Assembly: GCA_004762125.1 (NCBI GenBank)
Contig: SIHQ01000024.1
Coordinates: forward strand, 1-64,000
Origin: Oceanospirillales bacterium
GTDB lineage: Bacteria > Pseudomonadota > Gammaproteobacteria > Pseudomonadales > Endozoicomonadaceae
DNA: 64,000 nt
Reading direction: 5' to 3'
The notes beneath the pieces were generated by a model. That model saw nothing but the letters and a program-made list of their open reading frames with translations. It was not told the DNA's origin and did not search any database. Below, in pieces: positions 1 to 8,297 of the stretch (positions are counted from its first letter, which is position 1; each line of letters begins with the position of its first letter). The position numbers were made by a program, and so were the translations under genes.

Positions 1-1980
1 TATACTACTGGAATCTGTATGATTGAAAGATTCATGAAACCCTCGACCGTATTCAAGTACGATTCCCCAGGCCGCTTTTGCCAGATACTCCAATCTTGCT
101 CTGTTTCTTAGTATCGCCGGATCAATATAGCCACTGGCTTCGGGGTATAACTTAGACACATCAATATCATCAATACTAAAGGCATCACCCATATCGCGCA
201 TCCCTGTATGCGCTGGACCTATATTAGGGAAATCAGTGGAATAATTGAACCATTGACCTACTGGACCAACATTGAGGTGCATGTTGTAAGGTGCCAAAAA
301 TTCAAACCTGCGGTCAGTCGCACGATCGTGATATGAGGAGCAAGCATCAGGTGCAATGACTCCTCGTGACCACAGTAATCCGAAGTCATTAGCATATGCA
401 TGTAGGCCAGCTAATGCAGCTTCTGTAGTTTTGGATTGATAAACATACTCACTGTAAGGAGCCTCTTTATCACAACTGAATTGAATACCCATTCTTTCAA
501 CATCTTTATCTGCTAAACCCTCCGTTAGCTTCTGTCTTTTTGCATCCGGAAGACAAGAGTTATCGTCCAGTAGTTCAGTCCACCGGGTTCTCTTGGCCTT
601 ACGAGCCGATAGGTAACAAGAATGATCCCATCCATTCTCTAAAAGGTCATCAAAGGTTGATTCAAAATCTTCCCCTGAACATGTCCAGTGAACCTTTGCT
701 TTGTCTTGCTCAGATAATCCATTCTTAAGCAGTGTGTCAGAAAGCTTGGGAAGCGAAAGTAATTTTTCCGGACAAACAGGAGTACTCAGTAAACCTAGTT
801 TTTTGCCATTCTTTGAAAAATAGTCAAGTTTCAAAAATTGTTGTTGCAAATCTTTTGTGCTTTCACTGTGATTTTGCACTTTTAAATAATGAAATCTACC
901 ATCAGATGATTGGCAATCTTGATGATAAAGTGTTCTGCCAAATACTGCTGCCTTGGGTACTTCTTTAGGACAAATAAAGCAAGAGTCGTCAGAATATTCG
1001 ACTCTACCACTCTGATCACTCATCCGATTAAAGTCATCACGTAATCCAGATTGGCAATCGGGCAAGAGAGAATCAATAAGATACAGTAAACTATGATGCA
1101 ACTGGGTTTCAAAAACATCCATACTCAGAGGGTGGAGCCCACTAGAAAATAAAGCATTGGTGTTATTGGGGTCTGCATCGCCTTTTAGCCAATGGTTCAA
1201 CAACGCTTCCTTGCATGGCTTGGGTGCATTTTCGATGAATGAGCAAACCATAAAATATTTAAGCCGTTTAGTGTGTGCCAAATAATCAGACACAGGCCCC
1301 ATGAACCCCCAGCCACAATATTCGTTCATCGCTCTGTCTTCTCCTTCTATAACAGGAAAATCCGGTCTCATTTTTCGGTATTGCTCAGGAATATTTTTTA
1401 GTAATTCAACTTGCGGATAGTCTGACATGATGGACCATTGAAGCAGCCATGTCATAAAGTGGCAGTATCCCTCAGAAGAGAGAGCTGCATTAAAATACTG
1501 GAATTTTTCCAATACCGTTTGATGAATTAAGTGAGGAAAGTCTTTTCCGTCAGCCTTCAGTTTTAAAGGCATGACGGATTGACTTTCTATATCGGTAGAA
1601 TGTTGAAATAAGTGTTCTGTCAATAAAGCGAACCAAATCTGGCCTCTCTTATTGGCTGGCCATTGCTGAAGTAATCTGGTTGCAGACTGAAAACCGTGTT
1701 GGCTAACTAATTCAGACATTTTTGTGCGATAAAAACTTTTATTCTTTTCTTCGAGGTGTATATCATCAGAAAACTTACAAATATTAGTTTCCTTCTCTGT
1801 CAAACATTGAAGTACATTCTCAATACATTCATCTGCATTTTTTGATAAAGAGGTTGGAAAATTATGGCGTATTTTTGCTGAAGCCGAAAAGGCTGTAACA
1901 CCTCCTTGAGATGATTGAGGCAAAGCGTTATTTACGAATGATGTGCTTGAAATTTGATTTGATTTACCTACTCCATCCAC
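1..1980 (-). CDS. Large protein of unknown function, C-terminus beyond the left edge
   Basis: The reverse strand is open for 660 codons from a GTG at 1980 to base 1, with no in-frame stop in the stretches I translated and none expected elsewhere. GAGG lies 8 nt before the GTG. The nearby ATG at 1982 is in another frame and stops after four codons, so the GTG is the likely start. There is no signal peptide and no clear membrane segment. The N-terminal 35 residues are Ser/Asn/Gln-rich and look disordered. The rest is a mixed globular sequence with many Cys, His and Trp residues. I recognise no family. It lies on the far side of the P4-type integrase from ssrA, so it is probably cargo of the left island. 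A secreted effector is possible but unproven. Confidence 0.7.
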   Translation of the reverse strand, partial: MDGVGKSNQISSTSFVNNALPQSSQGGVTAFSASAKIRHNFPTSLSKNADECIENVLQCLTEKETNICKFSDDIHLEEKNKSFYRTKMSELVSQHGFQSATRLLQQWPANKRGQIWFALLTEHLFQHSTDIESQSVMPLKLKADGKDFPHLIHQTVLEKFQYFNAALSSEGYCHFMTWLLQWSIMSDYPQVELLKNIPEQYRKMRPDFPVIEGEDRAMNEYCGWGFMGPVSDYLAHTKRLKYFMVCSFIENAPKPCKEALLNHWLKGDADPNNTNALFSSGLHPLSMDVFETQLHHSLLYLIDSLLPDCQSGLRDDFNRMSDQSGRVEYSDDSCFICPKEVPKAAVFGRTLYHQDCQSSDGRFHYLKVQNHSESTKDLQQQFLKLDYFSKNGKKLGLLSTPVCPEKLLSLPKLSDTLLKNGLSEQDKAKVHWTCSGEDFESTFDDLLENGWDHSCYLSARKAKRTRWTELLDDNSCLPDAKRQKLTEGLADKDVERMGIQFSCDKEAPYSEYVYQSKTTEAALAGLHAYANDFGLLWSRGVIAPDACSSYHDRATDRRFEFLAPYNMHLNVGPVGQWFNYSTDFPNIGPAHTGMRDMGDAFSIDDIDVSKLYPEASGYIDPAILRNRARLEYLAKAAWGIVLEYGRGFHESFNHTDSSSI

Positions 1981-2258
1981 ATCTTAATCCTCAATTTTGT
2001 TAACGAAATTCTTTATATCTCTGAGTTTAGAGAAAAATAAGTAAGATATTCATGACAAGCATGTTAGGGCTACGAACCAAGTGACATGTATGGACAATGT
2101 AATAAGAAATCTCTTCTTATGATTTGCTGTCCATCAGAGGATCGAAGGTTGTTTTCAAATCAACGGTGTCATGAGTAAAGAGTAAGTTGACTAGAATACG
2201 CAACATCATTATTTGAATATCTATAGTTTGGACGAAGTGTATAGTTACCCCAAACGTT

Positions 2259-3488
2259 CTAGCTTTCAATAAACCCCGTTAAACTCATATTCCCCATAGC
2301 CGCCTGAGTAATATGCTCAGACCACCAAATCATCATTTTTCTACGTCGTTCAATGTATTGAGCCCGGTTATAGGCTTTTCTGACGCTGTCCTTATCTACA
2401 TGCGCCAAAGCTGATTCGATAATATCGTAGTCGAATCCTTCTTCATTGAGGATGGTGCTGGCCAGTGAACGCAGACCGTGGGAAACCAGCTCTCCGGCAA
2501 ACCCCATCCTCTTCAGTGCAGTATTAGCTGTTTGAAAGTTTGTATGTTTGTTTGGATCTCGGTCGGCAGGAAAAATATAGGCTTTGTGTTTGCTGATAGG
2601 TTCCATCACTTTGAGCAGTAATAGAGCATCTGGTGTTAGTGGAACAATGTGGCTTCTGCGTTTTTTCATCCGCTCAGCTGGGATTGTCCAGAGCTTTTGG
2701 TCGAAATCTATTTCATTCCACCTGGCACCTGCTGCTTCACCAGGTCTGGTCATAGTATGCAGTTGCCATTCGATTAGACAGCGGGTGGTTATTTTGATGC
2801 TGGCCGTATTGAGAGTGTGCATAAGTTCAGGCAAGCGTTCAGGCTTTAATGTGGGCAGATGTCGCGCTTGTGGATTTTGAAATGCCTTACTGACTCCTGC
2901 CAAAGGGTTGTGCTCAATCAATCCGGTATTGTTGGCAAAGGTCATGACTTCATTCATTCTTTGGCAGAGTCGTTTGATTGTTTCAAACTGGTTTTTCGCT
3001 GCTAAAGGTTTGAGGGAAGCAATGACTCTTTTGGCTTGAAGCTTGTGGATAGGTATGGGGCCAATAGATGGAAATAGGTGAAGCTCCAGTGAACGAATAA
3101 TATCGTTGGCGTGACTGTCTGTGATCTGGCTTCTCTTAACCTCGAGCCATTGTCGAGCCACCAAGTCCAGAGTATTACTAAAAGCAGACTGCTGCATTCG
3201 TTGTTGTTCATCCCGATGTTCCTTGGGATCGATATCTTTTTTCAATAGTGCTCTGGATTCAACGGCCTGCTGGCGAGCATCTAACAAAGGAACTTCAGGG
3301 TAAGTGCCGAAGCTGATATTGACGCGCTTTTTGGTATAGGGACGATAATAGTTGAATATCCAAAGCTTTGAGCCTGAAGGTCGTATGCGCAGAGCCAACC
3401 CCTTGCCATCGGTAAGGTTGTACTCTTTGTCTTTTGCCTTAGCATTCCGAACTTCGGTAGCACTAAGTGGTTTTGTGAGACGAGGCAT
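2259..3488 (-). CDS. P4-type tyrosine recombinase (island integrase)
   Basis: This 409-residue protein is full length for the P4/CP4-57 integrase family. Residues 1-90 match the DUF4102-type arm-DNA-binding domain (ends of this type begin with a segment like TDGKGLALRIRPSGSK). The middle is the core-binding domain. The C-terminal catalytic domain shows R248 in TMTRPGEA, H337-G-L-R340, H363 and the nucleophile Y373 in KAYNRAQY. All catalytic residues are present, so it should be active. The gene begins 165 bp from a copy of the tmRNA 3' end at 3654 and reads away from it, the usual position for an integrase targeting that site. It therefore probably belongs to a second island lying to the left. 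Family assignment is firm; the target site is inferred from position. Confidence 0.93.
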   Translation of the reverse strand: MPRLTKPLSATEVRNAKAKDKEYNLTDGKGLALRIRPSGSKLWIFNYYRPYTKKRVNISFGTYPEVPLLDARQQAVESRALLKKDIDPKEHRDEQQRMQQSAFSNTLDLVARQWLEVKRSQITDSHANDIIRSLELHLFPSIGPIPIHKLQAKRVIASLKPLAAKNQFETIKRLCQRMNEVMTFANNTGLIEHNPLAGVSKAFQNPQARHLPTLKPERLPELMHTLNTASIKITTRCLIEWQLHTMTRPGEAAGARWNEIDFDQKLWTIPAERMKKRRSHIVPLTPDALLLLKVMEPISKHKAYIFPADRDPNKHTNFQTANTALKRMGFAGELVSHGLRSLASTILNEEGFDYDIIESALAHVDKDSVRKAYNRAQYIERRRKMMIWWSEHITQAAMGNMSLTGFIES

Positions 3489-3613
3489 TTTAGTAACACC
3501 AGAAATTAACTACAGGGTGAGTGTTACTAAAAGTGTGGCCTTATGTAATGGTTATTACCAATCATTAATAATTATAAACGGGCGCTAAGGGCTTGATATT
3601 ACTGGCATAAAAA

Positions 3614-3641
3614 AAGAGGATTGAATCTCTTCAACCCTCTT
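3614..3641 (-). terminator. Hairpin terminator beside the left tmRNA-end copy
   Basis: AAGAGG-A-TTGAA pairs with TTCAA-C-CCTCTT around a TCTC loop (one A/C mismatch). On the reverse strand it is followed by a run of seven T. It lies 12 bp beyond the att copy at 3654, exactly where the tmRNA terminator would be if the right-hand island were absent. Confidence 0.7.
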
Positions 3642-3653
3642 CGATAGTGCTAT

Positions 3654-3679
3654 TGGTGGAGGCGGGGGGAATTGAACCC
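3654..3679. repeat. Left attachment site: 26-bp copy of the tmRNA 3' end
   Basis: These 26 bases are identical to 14836-14861, which encode the 3' terminal end of tmRNA including CCA. After one indel, a further 8-bp match (GATTCTCT, 3688-3695) aligns with tmRNA sequence. The copy has no tmRNA body, so it is the duplicated att site bounding the 3.65-14.86 kb island. Confidence 0.9.
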
Positions 3680-3782
3680 AAGCCTTAGATTCTCTAATTC
3701 TATATAAATCAATGAGTTAGGAAGGGATTCCTATCTTTGAAACACACAAAATGACCTCTATTGACCCATTGTGACCCTATTT

Positions 3783-3806
3783 TTTGGACAGTTTTTGGAC
3801 ACTTTT
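3783..3806. repeat. TTTGGACA direct repeats near the left island end
   Basis: Two copies of TTTGGACA lie 11 bp apart. The second extends to TTTGGACACTTTT, and almost the same sequence recurs at 14748-14770 just inside the right end, in the same orientation. They could be integrase arm-type binding sites. This is inferred only from sequence and position. Confidence 0.4.
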
Positions 3807-3899
3807 CAACAGCAGAATTAGATGGTAGATAAGTTGTTAAATAACTGCTCATCCCCTAATCTTGGCATCAAGATTTGATGAGTGACGGGATGCAGTCTC

Positions 3900-4817
3900 A
3901 TGGAAACAAATAATAAAAAGATCTCTACCAGTGCCCTGGCTAAAACAATGGGGCTATCCGGTAAAGACCTGTTCAGCAAGATGCAGAACGCAGGCTGGAT
4001 TGAGAGAAAAGATGATGTCTGGGCATTAACAGACAAGGGTGGCGATAAGGGAGGTGAATACACCAACCATCCGAAGTATGGAAAGTATATCGTCTGGCCT
4101 GAACTGGTCGGCTCGTTTGATGATGCAGAGCCCAAAGAAGAGAAAAAAAAGAAGAACAAATCAAACCCTGTTATCAGCTCCAGTGCTTTGGGAAAGAAAA
4201 TTGAATTGTCTGCCCAGCGCATCAATTCATTAATGTCAGAACTTGGTTGGATCAAGAAAGGCTTGAAAGGCTGGAATATTACTTCTCAGGGAGAAAGTGT
4301 AGGGGGAGTGCAGAAGGAAGATTATCGTACAGGAGTTCCCTATGTCTGCTGGCCTGAAACCATTATAGAGAACAAGGCTTTTGAGCTCTCACTGAAAGAG
4401 ATTAGAGGTGATCTTTCTCATGCAATTGGTTTAACTGTAAGCCAAGATTCAGAAATAGTAAGTTTCCGAGATAAGTTCCCCGCCAAACTCCGTACAGCTG
4501 ACGGGCACATGGTTAGGTCAAAAGCAGAGATGCTGATTGATAACTGGCTCTACATGGCTGAGATTGTCCATGCTTACGAGCGTAAACTACCGATAGAAGA
4601 AGAGATGTACTGCGATTTCTACATCCCTACAGGTAAGGTCTATATCGAGTACTGGGGATATGAGAATGAGCCGAAGTATCTGAAGAGGAAGGAAGAGAAG
4701 ATTCGCCTGTATGAGAAGTATGGATTTTCACTGATTCAGCTTAATGAGGAAGATGTTAAGAATCTGGATGATGTTTTGCCTAGGATGCTTTTGAAGTTTG
4801 GGGTGCAGACTTATTAA
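3900..4817 (+). CDS. Tandem helix-turn-helix-like protein with a PD-(D/E)XK-like C-terminus
   Basis: The protein has about 305 residues from the ATG at 3900; a GTG at 3882 is an alternative start. Its N-terminal half holds two copies of a 65-75 residue unit. Each begins with an [IV]S[TS]SAL-type helix pair, continues through a glycine-tryptophan-isoleucine turn and ends in YIVWPE or YVCWPE. The pattern resembles a duplicated winged helix. The C-terminal 110 residues run SKAEMLIDNWL, then CDFYIPTGKVYIEYWG, then a Lys/Arg-rich helix. That acidic-strand spacing is like Vsr-type or helicase-associated PD-(D/E)XK nucleases. It is the first gene inside the island. A DNA-binding nuclease role is inferred; no family name is certain. 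Confidence 0.6.
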   Translation: METNNKKISTSALAKTMGLSGKDLFSKMQNAGWIERKDDVWALTDKGGDKGGEYTNHPKYGKYIVWPELVGSFDDAEPKEEKKKKNKSNPVISSSALGKKIELSAQRINSLMSELGWIKKGLKGWNITSQGESVGGVQKEDYRTGVPYVCWPETIIENKAFELSLKEIRGDLSHAIGLTVSQDSEIVSFRDKFPAKLRTADGHMVRSKAEMLIDNWLYMAEIVHAYERKLPIEEEMYCDFYIPTGKVYIEYWGYENEPKYLKRKEEKIRLYEKYGFSLIQLNEEDVKNLDDVLPRMLLKFGVQTY

Positions 4818-4994
4818 GTAGTGTGAGTAAATGAACCTCTAACTCACACTACCAATGTTTGCTATCTAATTCTTATTGGTGGAGCTAATGTATTAAACAA
4901 TGGATACCTCGGAACAAAATTTGAGGTATCATGTTTAATCCTAAGTAGTTCGCAGCAATCTAATTTGGATTTAGGCGTCAGAGACTAAATGGAA

Positions 4995-5444
4995 TTATTT
5001 TTCACAGTTAAAAGGTTCAAATCGTCTTGAATCACAGTGAAATGTAATGTAGTCATTATCATCATCGAGAAAACCAAGAACAATATCTAGAGGCTCTCTA
5101 AAGTAGGGTGATGATGCATCCTTACTGCTATCAATAACAGGTTTTTCTAGAATTTCAAACACAATTGCAGGATGATCATACCCCATTGTCTCCTTATTTC
5201 TTAAGCCTGGTTTCCATTTTACAATTTGTCCTAATTCAAAGATATTGTTTTCTATAAATGAAGAATGTCGACGATTTAATATATCAATTTTTTCTTCTGA
5301 AGTGAGGTTCTTTGTGGAAAGCGTATTGTGTTTTAATATATTTTTTAGTGCTTCTAACTCTTTGTTGCTCTCTTGATAATTATTTCTGTCGGTTAATAAG
5401 GATAATAATCTTGATTTTGTGCTTTCATTTTTTTCTTCATGCAT
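4995..5444 (-). CDS. Soluble protein of unknown function, third gene of a membrane operon
   Basis: The protein has 149 residues. The start is the ATG at 5444, preceded by AGGGAGG at good spacing; an in-frame ATG further upstream lacks such a site. The N-terminal half is charged and helical, the C-terminal half mainly strands (ELGQIVKWKPGLRN, HPAIVFEI, DIVLGFLDDDNDYITFHCD). The GQIV...PAIV pattern vaguely recalls SH3-like MazF/PemK barrels, but I cannot claim membership. No signal peptide or membrane helix is visible. The gene overlaps the end of the preceding membrane-protein gene by 8 bp, which implies translational coupling. It is the last of three genes reading leftwards. Confidence 0.7.
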   Translation of the reverse strand: MHEEKNESTKSRLLSLLTDRNNYQESNKELEALKNILKHNTLSTKNLTSEEKIDILNRRHSSFIENNIFELGQIVKWKPGLRNKETMGYDHPAIVFEILEKPVIDSSKDASSPYFREPLDIVLGFLDDDNDYITFHCDSRRFEPFNCEK

Positions 5445-5733
5445 TATTACGCCTCCCTCTTTTGTTTTCGTGTAAAAAAGCATCTCTATCAAAGGGGAAT
5501 GAGAGGTATAGATTATGAGGATCAGTTTCTCTGATTACGCCTTTGCTTTCATCTGAAATAGTGCTTTTTCGAAAGCTATCAAGCTCAGCAGCTAGAAGTT
5601 CTAACTCAGTAATATCTATGGCAGATGATTTTGTAGCACTGATATGAGGAGTACTCTCTGACACGAGGTTATAGGCCTTAACTGTCAAGGTAGCTATAAA
5701 TAGTAACGTGGCAACAACTAAAGACTCAAGCAT
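5437..5733 (-). CDS. Small single-pass membrane protein, second gene of a membrane operon
   Basis: This 98-residue protein has one N-terminal hydrophobic helix (residues 4-24, LESLVVATLLFIATLTVKAY) and a polar tail of about 70 residues, acidic in the middle and basic at the end (KRGRR). It overlaps the gene before it by 8 bp (5726-5733) and the gene after it by 8 bp (5437-5444), so the three genes are almost certainly made together. I recognise no family. The tail could hold a soluble partner at the inner membrane. The short length suits an adaptor better than an enzyme. Confidence 0.65.
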   Translation of the reverse strand: MLESLVVATLLFIATLTVKAYNLVSESTPHISATKSSAIDITELELLAAELDSFRKSTISDESKGVIRETDPHNLYLSFPFDRDAFLHENKRGRRNNA

Positions 5734-6238
5734 GATTACTTAATCCCAAATAATAAGAGCAAAACTTATAATAGAATGTATATATGTATGATAGTACAAC
5801 AATCCAAATCTGGATCATTTGGAGCATTTCTTTATCAATTCTTCCATGAAACGGTATTGTGTTTAGAAGTGTTGTTAGTACTACAGCTATAACGACAAAC
5901 CAAGGGAATAATTTATAAACTAAACCGTCAAATGATAATTTCAAATCAAGATCAGGGTTTTTGCTTTTAGCATGTGTTTTTTGGAAATGAGCATCAAAGA
6001 AAATGGAGGATACTAATGCGAGGCTAAATGTAATTAATGTTCCATTTTTTATCCACTCATAAAATGAGAAATCAATGTCTTTCGCTAAAAGTCCGACAAT
6101 AAAATAAATTATTATTTGAACTAATCCAATGGCGGATGTTAAAAAAATCCAGATAGCAGAATCACGAATCGATGTCAGAACGTTTTTGATTTTGTTTAAC
6201 TTTACTTCATTGGTAATTAGTTTATTTAAAATTGGCAT
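5726..6238 (-). CDS. Four-helix membrane protein of unknown function, first gene of a membrane operon
   Basis: The protein has 170 residues with four clear hydrophobic segments: about 27-50 (ending IIIYFIVGLLA), 66-82 (ITFSLALVSSIFF), 112-128 (FPWFVVIAVVLTTLL) and 143-162 (IWIVVLSYIYTFYYKF). Short charged loops separate them. It opens the three-gene unit 6238-4995 and is followed by an 8-bp overlap with the next gene. No enzymatic motif is visible. Four-helix membrane proteins next to small partners in restriction-rich islands are often defence effectors, but that is an analogy and not evidence. The sequence is AT-rich relative to neighbouring core genes, consistent with transfer. Confidence 0.65.
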   Translation of the reverse strand: MPILNKLITNEVKLNKIKNVLTSIRDSAIWIFLTSAIGLVQIIIYFIVGLLAKDIDFSFYEWIKNGTLITFSLALVSSIFFDAHFQKTHAKSKNPDLDLKLSFDGLVYKLFPWFVVIAVVLTTLLNTIPFHGRIDKEMLQMIQIWIVVLSYIYTFYYKFCSYYLGLSNHA

Positions 6239-6980
6239 TGACTGGTTTTAGATAAATTATTTGTTTTTTGTAGTGAGTGTTTTGTTTTTAATCTAAGTAT
6301 TTAAAGTGAGTAGAGACAATATGATTGTGCTCACTAGAAATCACTGCTAAAGCGCTTGCAGTGAAGTCATCGTAAGCTCAGGAAGAAAGCTATTGTGTCT
6401 AAGCTATATATATTTTCGATTGTTTATCAGTATTGTTAAAAGTCAATACTGAAGCCGCTGATTTTGGCAAAATCCTGTAAAAACCAAAGCTCCAAGTTTC
6501 TCAGATCTATATGAAATATTCCATTTTTATAGTCAGTGACTTTGAAGAATCAGCTTTTTGTTCCAGAAAAAAATATGAATTTTACGTTAGTCCAGAACTA
6601 GCAATAGTTTATTGGTTTTACGCTGACAGTTTGGTCTTTTTTGATTGCCGAAAATGTATGAAAAAAGCTATATGTTTTTTGACACGCTACCGCCCTTCCT
6701 GTTGTCAAAATCGACCGCTGAACAGGCACTGAGCAAATAATATATTTGCGCATGATGTTATCACGCTCTATATGTTCTTAACATAGTTTTAAGTGACCGT
6801 ACTAGTGACTGCATGCGAGATATGTTGAATTTCTAGTATTAACTCTCCTTTGAATAAAAATAATTCTGACCGCCATCCTCCTAGCTCAAAAAATTCTGTC
6901 ACACCTGCGGGTGAAACAATTTTTTGCCCCGTCCTCTCGCCGATCCTGGACAAATTACATTCAAAAGAGAGGAAAACAAC
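6239..6980. other. Non-coding stretch of about 740 bp inside the island
   Basis: I see no convincing gene here. A 73-codon ORF (6511-6732, forward) has no ribosome site and an odd Cys/Phe/Arg-rich composition, so I reject it. An imperfect palindrome, CACTGC-10-GCAGTG (6342-6363), lies about 105 bp upstream of the membrane operon and could be an operator. The stretch presumably holds the promoters of the leftward operon and of the short rightward gene at 6981. Confidence 0.5.
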
Positions 6981-7211
6981 ATGAAAACATCACTTACCAA
7001 CAGCATGACTTGCACACTGGTTCACCTGATCAAAAATCAGCTTGAGAGCAAGCGCAACGAGATATCTCAACTGTCTCAGTACACCACCAAGGTGATCCGT
7101 GAGAGCTATAACTCAGAAATTGAAGAGCTGGTCGCTATCAAGGATCTTCTTGAAGCTGAACTCAAGCAGCAGGAAGAGCTTCAGCCCTCACTGACCTCAA
7201 CGAAAAAATAA
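6981..7211 (+). CDS. Short coiled-coil protein of unknown function
   Basis: The protein has 76 residues from the ATG at 6981, preceded by AGAGAGGAAAACAAC (Shine-Dalgarno about 9 nt upstream). Longer in-frame starts lack such a site. Residues 12-65 form a continuous amphipathic, Glu/Lys/Gln-rich helix typical of a coiled coil. There is no signal peptide. A strong bidirectional hairpin follows directly. It sits between the membrane operon and the Mrr-type nuclease gene, so it may be a small island regulator or antitoxin-like protein. Nothing in the sequence decides this. Confidence 0.55.
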   Translation: MKTSLTNSMTCTLVHLIKNQLESKRNEISQLSQYTTKVIRESYNSEIEELVAIKDLLEAELKQQEELQPSLTSTKK

Positions 7212-7213
7212 TA

Positions 7214-7237
7214 GTAAAGGGAGTTCTCTCCCTTTAC
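7214..7237. terminator. Bidirectional hairpin terminator
   Basis: GTAAAGGGAG and CTCCCTTTAC form a perfect 10-bp stem with a 4-nt loop between two convergent genes (ends at 7211 and 7242). Confidence 0.75.
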
Positions 7238-7241
7238 CCGT

Positions 7242-8054
7242 TCAGAAGTATCTGGGCTTTGGCTTTGTGATAGCTGAAGCCTTTATTTTAAGAATAAATT
7301 TGCACCGTGGAAAATTCTTACAGCCCCAGAACTGGCTACCGAGATTGCCAGCCTTGTTACTGGTTCGTAATACCATTTTTACATCGCATGAGGCGCAGGA
7401 AGGCGTTTTATAGTCACCTTGCATTCCTGCTTTAGTGATCTTTTCTTGCTGCTCTTTAGGAAGCAGGGCAATGCTCTTCAGCAACTTACTGCCAGTAATA
7501 AGCTTGAGCTCTTTACCTTCTGCAAACTTTTCAGCATCTGCAGTGAAGTCACTAACCGACATAAACAGACCATGCTTGATGTTGTCAGCAGCCATTACAC
7601 CGTAAAGCTCTCTGACAGGTTTAACGTCAACCCTCTGGCTCCATGCTTTGCACTGAACATAGGTCACGAGCTCTTTATCAGCATTGCCTGATTTTTTCAG
7701 GATGATATCAATACCACCATCAGCACCAGTTTTGGTGAACTCAGCCTTGTAGCCTTTTGCTTTAAAGTACTCCAGGCAGACAATTTCATATCTACGCCAA
7801 TCCATTTTCTGTAGGACAACTAAAGTCAGTTTCTGAGCAGAACCTTGCTTTTGTAATACTTTTTTCAAGAGCCAGATGGCAGAGAAACCAATGGCAGCAA
7901 ACACAGCAATATATGCCAGTCCTGTAAAAAAAGAAGTCAGAAGTGTACGGAATATTTTGGTCCCACTGGAACTAATCAATACAAAGAACAGAATCAACCC
8001 GAGTATTATCTCAAAACCAGATTCATTTTTTCTTTTTCTACGACGTCTTGCCAC
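7242..8054 (-). CDS. Membrane-anchored Mrr-type restriction endonuclease with zinc finger
   Basis: This 270-residue protein starts at a GTG with AAGG 8 nt upstream. A basic N-terminus (ARRRRKRKNE) precedes two hydrophobic segments, about 14-30 and 43-65. The Mrr_cat nuclease domain spans about 80-195 and has the catalytic pattern GGID116 ... Q134-C-K136. A C4 zinc ribbon of topoisomerase type follows (CASC at 220-223 with C245 and C251). Mrr-family enzymes cut DNA, usually modified DNA. The membrane anchor plus zinc ribbon combination is known in several bacteria, but its substrate is not settled. It is divergent from dcm and sits in a restriction-rich island, so a defence role is likely. Confidence 0.85.
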   Translation of the reverse strand: MARRRRKRKNESGFEIILGLILFFVLISSSGTKIFRTLLTSFFTGLAYIAVFAAIGFSAIWLLKKVLQKQGSAQKLTLVVLQKMDWRRYEIVCLEYFKAKGYKAEFTKTGADGGIDIILKKSGNADKELVTYVQCKAWSQRVDVKPVRELYGVMAADNIKHGLFMSVSDFTADAEKFAEGKELKLITGSKLLKSIALLPKEQQEKITKAGMQGDYKTPSCASCDVKMVLRTSNKAGNLGSQFWGCKNFPRCKFILKIKASAITKPKPRYF

Positions 8055-8297
8055 AAATAGACCTTTACTGCCACAGCAATAATACTGTTTTAAAGCATAA
8101 ATATTAGTCTACGATTCATACTTCTGAAAGCATGGACCCCTGCATCTCTGAGTAGACAATCTATAATCTTGAACAGTCTGCTATACCGGAACTCCACACC
8201 ATTGTACTGTATAAATGTCCATAACAATTTCTTGCGCCTCTGGGTCATCTGTGTGATTCTAAAACACATATTTTACCCAGATGAAACCTTTGGCTAC

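Noticed and set aside
3654..3720. A second, complete tmRNA gene at the left att copy
   Set aside because: Only 26 bp (plus a short 8-bp match) resemble the tmRNA end. No body, tag frame or promoter is present.
6511..6732. 73-codon forward ORF inside the island
   Set aside because: There is no ribosome site, composition is odd, and it is not adjacent to a coupled gene. Chance opening in AT-rich DNA is likely.
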